A DNA stretch of 56,940 bases from Candidatus Omnitrophota bacterium. GTDB taxonomy: Bacteria; Omnitrophota; Gorgyraeia; Duberdicusellales; 4484-171. The stretch lies in assembly GCA_028692655.1 (NCBI GenBank), contig JAQUWY010000001.1:88116-145055 (forward strand). Direction: 5' to 3'. This document shows positions 50,490 through 56,940 of this stretch, one piece after another (positions within the stretch are counted from its first letter, which is position 1; every line of letters starts with the position of its first letter). The notes below the pieces were generated by a model that had not been told where the DNA came from, made no database searches, and was given only the letters and a program-made list of their open reading frames with translations. A program made the translations under genes and the position numbers.

Positions 50490-52062
50490 AGTTCTCGTTT
50501 CCGACAAATTGTCTTCGGAAGGAGTGAAAATATTGCAGGATGCGGGTTTTGAAGTGGATTGCAAATATAAACTGAGCCCTCAAGAATTAAAAGAAAGTAT
50601 AGCCGAATATCAGGGCATTATCATACGCAGTGATACAAAGCTTACCAAAGATGTTATCGAGGCGGCGTCAAATCTAAAAGTTATTGCCCGAGCCGGCGTA
50701 GGCGTTGACAATGTCGATATCGAAGCGGCTACCAAAAAAGGAATTATTGTAATGAATGCTCCCGGCGGCAATACCATATCCACTTGTGAACAGTCTTTTG
50801 CTCTTATGCTTTCAGTAGCAAGAAATATTCCTTTTGCCCACGCTTCTTTAAAATCAAAACAGTGGGAAAGGTCAAAATTCAAAGGGGCTGAGCTTTATTC
50901 TAAAGTTTTAGGTATTGTTGGCCTGGGCAGGATAGGAAAAGAAGTAGCTAAGCGCGCCTTGGCATTTGGTATGGATGTTTTAGTTTACGACCCTTTTGTT
51001 TCCCAAGATTTGGCCGAACGCATAGGTGTTAAACTATCCGATTTAGAGAACCTGTTAAAAACAGCTGATTTCATAACGGTCCATACTCCTCTTACCCCCG
51101 AAACCAAAGGCTTGATTTCTGATGAAGAGTTTTCCCTAATGAAGCCTGCAGTATTTGTTATTAATTGTGCCCGGGGAGGTATTATTGATGAAACAGCTTT
51201 AGCTAAAGCTTTAAAAGAAAAAAGAATAGCCGGAGCGGCATTAGATGTTTTTTCCAAAGAGCCGCCGTTTGATTTAGACATTATGGATCTTGATAGTATT
51301 GTTTTGACTCCCCATCTGGGCGCTTCTACCCAGGAAGCTCAGGTTAATGTTGCGATAGAGGCAGCTCATTGCCTTAAGGACGCTCTTTTAGGCAAGGCTA
51401 TCCGTAATGCTATAAATTATATTCAACTTGATCCTGAGACTTATAAAATTGTCGGGCCTTACTTTAATTTAGCAGAAAAAATGGGCTTATTTATGTCTCA
51501 GATTATCGAAGGCGGGATAAAAGAATTACAGATATCTTATTTAGGAGAAATTTCTTCTTATAAGGTCGATGTTCTGGGAGCAGCTTTCGTTAAAGGTATT
51601 CTCCTGAACCAGCTTGAAAAAGGGATAAATTACATCAATGCTTTAGAGATAGCCAAAGCCCGAGGAATAAAAATAGAGCAGGTTAAGGTACAGGAAGAAG
51701 AAGAATATGTTAATTCTATAAGGGTAAAAGTTATTACTGATAAGGAACAGAGGCTTATAGAAGGAACCTTATTTGCCAATAAAGAAGCCCGCTTCGTTAA
51801 GATAGATAATGTTTATACTGAAATAGAGCCTTCAGAGTATATGCTGGTTATACGTAACCAAGATAAGCCGGGTGTAATAGGCTTTTTGGGTACGACTCTT
51901 GGGAAATGCTCGATCAATATAGCGGGTATGAGCTTGGGCAGGGAAGCCTCCGGCGATATAGCTTTAACGATAATCAATTTGGACAGCGCCTTGAGCCCGG
52001 AAATAATTGCGCAGATAAAGTCAAATCCTAATATTCTTTCTTTGCAACTCGTGAAGCTTTAA
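50482..52062 (+). CDS. serA: D-3-phosphoglycerate dehydrogenase, long form
   Basis: SerA catalyses the first committed step of serine synthesis. The 526-residue protein is the long type: a substrate/NAD domain (1 to about 310) with GIVGLGRIGKEVAKRA and the catalytic pair in NCARGGIIDE and TPHLGASTQEAQ, an intervening (ASB) domain (about 320-450) and a C-terminal ACT domain (about 452-526, MLVIRNQDKPGVIGFLG), which usually gives serine feedback. GGAGGAGG precedes ATG 50482, which overlaps the aminotransferase gene by eight bases. Confidence 0.96.
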   Translation: MVKVLVSDKLSSEGVKILQDAGFEVDCKYKLSPQELKESIAEYQGIIIRSDTKLTKDVIEAASNLKVIARAGVGVDNVDIEAATKKGIIVMNAPGGNTISTCEQSFALMLSVARNIPFAHASLKSKQWERSKFKGAELYSKVLGIVGLGRIGKEVAKRALAFGMDVLVYDPFVSQDLAERIGVKLSDLENLLKTADFITVHTPLTPETKGLISDEEFSLMKPAVFVINCARGGIIDETALAKALKEKRIAGAALDVFSKEPPFDLDIMDLDSIVLTPHLGASTQEAQVNVAIEAAHCLKDALLGKAIRNAINYIQLDPETYKIVGPYFNLAEKMGLFMSQIIEGGIKELQISYLGEISSYKVDVLGAAFVKGILLNQLEKGINYINALEIAKARGIKIEQVKVQEEEEYVNSIRVKVITDKEQRLIEGTLFANKEARFVKIDNVYTEIEPSEYMLVIRNQDKPGVIGFLGTTLGKCSINIAGMSLGREASGDIALTIINLDSALSPEIIAQIKSNPNILSLQLVKL

Positions 52063-52090
52063 GAAATAGACCATATAAGAGGAGGAACCA

Positions 52091-53320
52091 ATGGCAAAAA
52101 TTTATCTTATAGATGTTACCAACCGTGATGGTGTCCAGACTTCAAGGATATGCCTTTCTAAGTTACAGAAGACCATGATTAACATCTACCTTGATGAGAT
52201 GGGAATTTTCCAGAGTGAATTCGGGTTTCCTACCACCAGTCATGAACTTAATTATCTCAATGCTAATCTTGAATTAGTAAGTAAAAATGCTATTAAAAAT
52301 TTAAGGCTTTCGGGCTGGGTCAGAGCTATAAAGCCGGATATTGAAGCGGCCTTTAAAAATGTTCCCAAGCTAAAGTATCTCAATCTGTCTATTTCAACTT
52401 CTGACCAGATGATTAAGCATAAATTTCAGGGAAAACTCGATTATGCCGGAATCATAAAAAGCATGACGGAGGCGGTTAAGCTTGCCAAGAAGTCAGGCGC
52501 TCAAGCCATAGGTGTCAACGCTGAGGATGCTTCTCGGTCGCGCCTTGAATATTTAATTGAATTCGTTGAAGCAGCAAAAGAAGCCGGGGCAGATAGATTT
52601 CGGTATTGCGACACCCTTGGTTTTGATACGCCTTTTTCTATCTACGACAGGATTTCGGCGGTTGTTGAAGCTACCAATATGCCTGTAGAAATTCACTGTC
52701 ATAATGATCTTGGTTTGGTAGTTGCCAATTCCATATCCGGTGCCAAAGCGGCTTTTGACAATGGAGTAGATTCTTATATTAATACCTGTATAAATGGAGT
52801 AGGAGAGCGTGCCGGCAATGCCGATTTAGTCAGTGTAATCCTGGCGATTTTTTACGGAAGTGGAATGCAGAAATATAAATTGGATTCAAAGGTGAACTTA
52901 AAGAAAGCCTGGAAATTAAGCAAATACGCTTCTTACGCTTTCGGGATTCCTATACCCATAAACCATCCGGGAGTAGGGGCAAATGCCTTTGCTCATGAGT
53001 CAGGTATTCATGCCGACGGGGCGCTGAAAGACAGGAGAAACTATGAACTTTATAACTACGAGGAGCTGGGAAGAGGAGAACCTGAAATAGTAGATACGGG
53101 GCGCAACATTACGGTTGGTGAATACTCCGGGATAAAAGGATTCAGGAATGTTTACGAACGCTTGGCTGTAAAGTTTAAAAATGACAAAGAAGCCAGAAAA
53201 ATTTTGGAGTTGGCCCGTTATGCTAATGTGCATAACCAAAAACCGCTGGTCGAAGACGAACTGAAGTTTGTGGCTAACTATCCTGAGATTGCCAGAAAAA
53301 TATTTACCATGAATCCTTAA
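52091..53320 (+). CDS. Homocitrate/2-isopropylmalate synthase-family enzyme
   Basis: This 409-residue HMGL-type acyltransferase condenses an acetyl group from acetyl-CoA with a 2-oxo acid. Seen are VTNRDGVQTSRICLS (metal and substrate region), VEIHCHNDLGLVVANS with the HxH metal pair, and CINGVGERAGNADL. The N-terminal motif is NRDGVQ instead of the usual LRDGEQ. The protein lacks the long C-terminal LeuA regulatory domain. It could be a homocitrate synthase, a citramalate synthase or a Re-type citrate synthase; the last would be sensible in an anaerobe. The gene has a strong GAGGAGG site and lies between serA and purA. Confidence 0.85.
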   Translation: MAKIYLIDVTNRDGVQTSRICLSKLQKTMINIYLDEMGIFQSEFGFPTTSHELNYLNANLELVSKNAIKNLRLSGWVRAIKPDIEAAFKNVPKLKYLNLSISTSDQMIKHKFQGKLDYAGIIKSMTEAVKLAKKSGAQAIGVNAEDASRSRLEYLIEFVEAAKEAGADRFRYCDTLGFDTPFSIYDRISAVVEATNMPVEIHCHNDLGLVVANSISGAKAAFDNGVDSYINTCINGVGERAGNADLVSVILAIFYGSGMQKYKLDSKVNLKKAWKLSKYASYAFGIPIPINHPGVGANAFAHESGIHADGALKDRRNYELYNYEELGRGEPEIVDTGRNITVGEYSGIKGFRNVYERLAVKFKNDKEARKILELARYANVHNQKPLVEDELKFVANYPEIARKIFTMNP

Positions 53321-53340
53321 GCATCTAAAAGGGGTATTGA

Positions 53341-54600
<1,260 letters not shown>

Positions 54601-54615
54601 GGAAGGAGAAATTAT

Positions 54616-56727
54616 ATGAATCCGATTTTATTTGTGTTTATAGGTTCGTTTTTGGCTTTGAGTTTTTGCGGTTATCTGATTCGCTGGATATTTAAACAGC
54701 CTCAGGGCAGTGAAAAGATGAAGACGATATCCCGTTATATATTTAAAGGGGCAAGGGGGTATCTAAACCAGCAGTATAAAATAGTGGGGATATTTTTTGC
54801 GGTTGTTTTTTGTATCCTGTTGTGGATGGCCTGGAAAGGTTTCTTGGTAATGTTTGTGCCGGTAGCTTTTGTTACCGGAGGTATTTTTTCCGGATTTTGC
54901 GGATGGCTGGGTATGTATGTGGCTACCAATTCTAACGCCCGGACAGCCCATGCAGCATCTTTAAGTTTAAACAAGGGCTTAAGAGTAGCCATTAGTGCCG
55001 GAACTGTTATGGGCCTGGTTGTAGTTGGGCTTGGCCTTTTGGAGATGGCTACTTGGTTTATGATTTTAAAGTGGTGGTATGCTCATCACCCTCTTCCTCA
55101 GGGGTCAGATTTACTGACAGCCATAACTTCGACGATGCTTTGTTTTGGCATGGGTGCTTCAAGCTATGCTTTGTTTGCCCGCTTGGGAGGCGGTATTTAC
55201 ACTAAAGCTGCAGATGTAGGGGCTGACTTGGTTGGGAAAGTAGAAGCTGGCATACCTGAAGATGATCCCAGGAATCCGGCGGTTATTGCTGATCTGGTAG
55301 GGGATAATGTAGGCGATGTTGCTGGTATGGGGGCGGACCTCTATGAATCATATGTTGATTCCATAGTAGCGACAATGGCATTAGCCGCTGCCGCTGGCTT
55401 GGGAATGAAAGGGGTGATTACCCCTCTTCTTATGGCTGCCTGTGGTGTGGTTGCATCGTTGATAGGTTATTTTTTTATTCAGACAAAAGAAAACGCTAAT
55501 CAAAAAGCTTTGCTTAAAGCGTTAAGGAAAGGGGTCTGGACCGCTTCAGCTTTTGTTATCGCTTTCTCTTATTTGATAGTTAAATATGTTCTGGGCGCAG
55601 AATATATGGGAGTCTTTGCTTCAGTAGTCATAGGCCTTTTGGCCGGAGTATTAATAGGGCAATTTACGGAGTTCTTTACTTCAGCAGGCTATAAACCTAC
55701 ACGTAATTTGTCAAACACTGCGAAAACCGGCCCGGCTACAATAATTATTGAAGGTATTGCTTTAGGTATGCTTTCTCCGGTGGGGGCGGTTATGGTAGTG
55801 GGAGCTGCTATTTTAGCAAGTTTTGCCGCCAATGGCGGGTTTACTAATTTTGATACTGGCCTTTACGGTGTCGGGATTTCTGCGGTAGGTATGCTTTCGA
55901 CTTTAGGCATAACTCTGGCAACTGACGCGTACGGCCCTGTGGCCGATAACGCCGGAGGAATAGCAGAAATGTCTAACTTGCCCGCTTCTGTGCGTCAAAG
56001 GACAGACCAGCTTGATTCTTTAGGAAATACAACTGCTGCTACGGGGAAGGGTTTTGCTATCGGTTCAGCGGCCCTTACGGCGCTCGCTCTTATTGTTGCT
56101 TATAAAGAACACGTAGCTAATGAAGCGGTGCGTTTAGGTATAAATATAAATATGAATTTAAGTTTGCTTGATCCCAACGTTTTGGTGGGTGTTTTTATTG
56201 GAGCGATGATGCCATTTGTTTTTTGCGCTTTATCTCTTAAGGCTGTTGGTAAAGCTGCAGGTTCTATAATTGAGGAGGTACGCAGGCAATTTAGAGAGAT
56301 AAAGGGGCTCTTAAAGGGTGAGGCTGAGGCTGACTATACAACTTGTGTGGGGTTGACTACGAAGGCTGCCCAGCGGGAGATGATTTTACCTTCACTTTTG
56401 GCTATAATTGCACCTATCATTACGGGCTTGCTTTTAGGAGTTAGGGGCGAAGTGGGCCTGCTTGTGGGAAGTTTGTCAGCAGGATTTGTTCTAGCAGTTT
56501 TTATGGCTAATTCCGGGGGAGCCTGGGACAATGCTAAAAAGTATATTGAAGAAGGAAATCTTGGCGGTAAAGGGTCTGAAGCTCATAAGGCTGCCGTTAC
56601 CGGTGATACAGTAGGGGACCCTTTCAAAGACACCGCCGGTCCTTCTTTGAATATATTATTAAAGTTGATGTCTATGGTGTCAATTGTGTTTAGCGGATTG
56701 ATTATCACCTATAGTTTGTTTAAATAA
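54616..56727 (+). CDS. hppA: K+-dependent-type membrane-bound pyrophosphatase (ion-pumping)
   Basis: This 703-residue integral membrane protein has about 16 TM helices and couples hydrolysis of pyrophosphate to pumping of Na+ or H+. Seen are the substrate-binding motif [31 protein letters not shown] in part, [16 protein letters not shown], and the C-terminal [14 protein letters not shown] and [15 protein letters not shown]. At the position that separates subfamilies it reads NTTAATGKG (Ala474, Gly477) rather than NTTKAxTKG, so K+-dependent. All Na+ pumps belong to that group, but H+ pumping is not excluded. GGAAGGAG precedes the ATG, and a strong terminator follows. Confidence 0.95.
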   Translation: MNPILFVFIGSFLALSFCGYLIRWIFKQPQGSEKMKTISRYIFKGARGYLNQQYKIVGIFFAVVFCILLWMAWKGFLVMFVPVAFVTGGIFSGFCGWLGMYVATNSNARTAHAASLSLNKGLRVAISAGTVMGLVVVGLGLLEMATWFMILKWWYAHHPLPQGSDLLTAITSTMLCFGMGASSYALFARLGGGIYTKAADVGADLVGKVEAGIPEDDPRNPAVIADLVGDNVGDVAGMGADLYESYVDSIVATMALAAAAGLGMKGVITPLLMAACGVVASLIGYFFIQTKENANQKALLKALRKGVWTASAFVIAFSYLIVKYVLGAEYMGVFASVVIGLLAGVLIGQFTEFFTSAGYKPTRNLSNTAKTGPATIIIEGIALGMLSPVGAVMVVGAAILASFAANGGFTNFDTGLYGVGISAVGMLSTLGITLATDAYGPVADNAGGIAEMSNLPASVRQRTDQLDSLGNTTAATGKGFAIGSAALTALALIVAYKEHVANEAVRLGININMNLSLLDPNVLVGVFIGAMMPFVFCALSLKAVGKAAGSIIEEVRRQFREIKGLLKGEAEADYTTCVGLTTKAAQREMILPSLLAIIAPIITGLLLGVRGEVGLLVGSLSAGFVLAVFMANSGGAWDNAKKYIEEGNLGGKGSEAHKAAVTGDTVGDPFKDTAGPSLNILLKLMSMVSIVFSGLIITYSLFK

Positions 56728-56754
56728 TTATATAGGCTAAACCTGTTTATATTT

Positions 56755-56784
56755 AAGGCCCCATTGAAAAATGGGGCCTTTTGT
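56755..56784 (+). terminator. Rho-independent terminator of hppA
   Basis: AAGGCCCCAT (56755-56764) and ATGGGGCCTT (56771-56780) pair perfectly with the loop TGAAAA and run into TTTTGTCTT. It ends the serine-purA-hppA run. Confidence 0.9.
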
Positions 56785-56839
56785 CTTCATTTTAAGGTGG
56801 ATTTGAGCCGGCCTGATAGTGTAAACTATTATTCGCAAA

Positions 56840-56868
56840 TTGACAGATAAATAAAAACGGCATATCCT
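56840..56868 (+). promoter_or_regulatory. Predicted promoter of the edge gene
   Basis: A consensus TTGACA (56840-56845) and TATCCT (56863-56868) are 17 bases apart. The -10 box lies inside the left arm of the inverted repeat (56857-56879), so a protein binding the repeat could block it. Confidence 0.45.
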
Positions 56869-56920
56869 CAAAAGGTAGTGTTTACCAAATACTAACCTTT
56901 TAACTAGGAGGACATGCCGT
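56857..56920. repeat. Long imperfect inverted repeat around the start of the edge gene
   Basis: The left arm (56857-56879) starts ACGGCATATCCTC and ends AAAAGGTAGT; the right arm (56891-56920) reads ACTAACCTTTT then GGAGGACATGCCGT. The arms pair with one small bulge and one extra loop of about five bases. The right arm contains the ribosome site GGAGGA and the start codon of the last gene. Confidence 0.75.
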
Positions 56921-56940
56921 GACTAGACCAGTTAATTTCT
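56919..56940 (+). CDS. Start of a gene cut by the window edge
   Basis: GTG 56919 after GGAGGA (56908-56913) opens a frame reading MTRPVNF before the window ends. An ATG at 56914 hits a stop after two codons and is not the start. With a consensus promoter and a long inverted repeat around its start, a mobile-element transposase is possible, but seven residues are too few to identify it. Confidence 0.45.

Overview
The window is about 57 kb of bacterial chromosome of low-to-middling G+C, and almost all genes lie on the + strand. It comes from a diderm (Gram-negative-type) anaerobe-like bacterium. The lipid A genes (lpxD, lpxC-fabZ, lpxA, lpxI), the complete Kdo set (kdsD, kdsA, kdsB, kdsC), LPS export genes (an LptC/LptA-like protein and lptB), bamA and an OmpH/Skp chaperone prove an outer membrane. 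The fused lpxC-fabZ, a SpoVG homologue in a diderm, the split transketolase, a K+-dependent type of membrane pyrophosphatase and many radical-SAM genes together suggest a candidate lineage near the PVC group, most likely Omnitrophota (OP3). That placement is inference from gene content; no 16S gene is present.

Layout. (1) 0.2-13.3 kb is an accessory exopolysaccharide locus. It holds a membrane methyltransferase, a Cache/HAMP/triple-PAS histidine kinase, two single-domain response regulators, a membrane-anchored TPR protein, a TPR/outer-membrane-barrel protein (BcsC-like layout), a BcsA-like processive glycosyltransferase with a PilZ-position tail, a GH8 glucanase (BcsZ-like) and two short polyprenyl-phosphate sugar transferases. 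Between these sit two copies of an overlapping pair of very small helical proteins, which is the most novel item here. (2) 13.6-18.3 kb holds hisG, a tiny 29-residue basic protein, a TPR protein, a two-gene transketolase and ispE. (3) 18.5-19.7 kb holds a SpoVG protein with a zinc ribbon inserted in it, tRNA-Gln and a frameshifted four-helix-bundle (23S-IVS type) gene among word-like repeats. (4) 19.8-26.5 kb holds glmU, prs, rplY, pth, then rpsF-ssb-rpsR-rplI-dnaB. (5) 26.5-35.6 kb is the outer-membrane block bamA-ompH-lpxD-lpxC/fabZ-lpxA-lpxI plus a TPR-SpoIID protein. (6) 35.6-40.5 kb is a mostly minus-strand island of three radical-SAM proteins and a glycosyltransferase. (7) 40.7-47.6 kb holds a HemW-like gene, the heptose kinase, kdsB-kdsA-kdsD-kdsC, lptC/A and lptB. 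(8) 47.7-56.7 kb holds a trigger factor without its PPIase domain, clpP, serine synthesis (class V aminotransferase and serA), a homocitrate-synthase-like enzyme, purA and hppA, ending in a clear terminator. The last 100 bases carry a long inverted repeat and the first codons of another gene.

The housekeeping parts work together in envelope assembly: GlmU makes UDP-GlcNAc, LpxA, LpxC, LpxD, LpxI and the Kds enzymes make Kdo-lipid A parts, Lpt exports LPS, and BamA with Skp insert outer-membrane proteins. Two translation-start styles coexist. Many genes have perfect AAAGGAGG sites, while several (bamA, lpxA and two minus-strand genes) have a TATAAT-like box only 6-7 bases before the ATG, which implies leaderless mRNAs.
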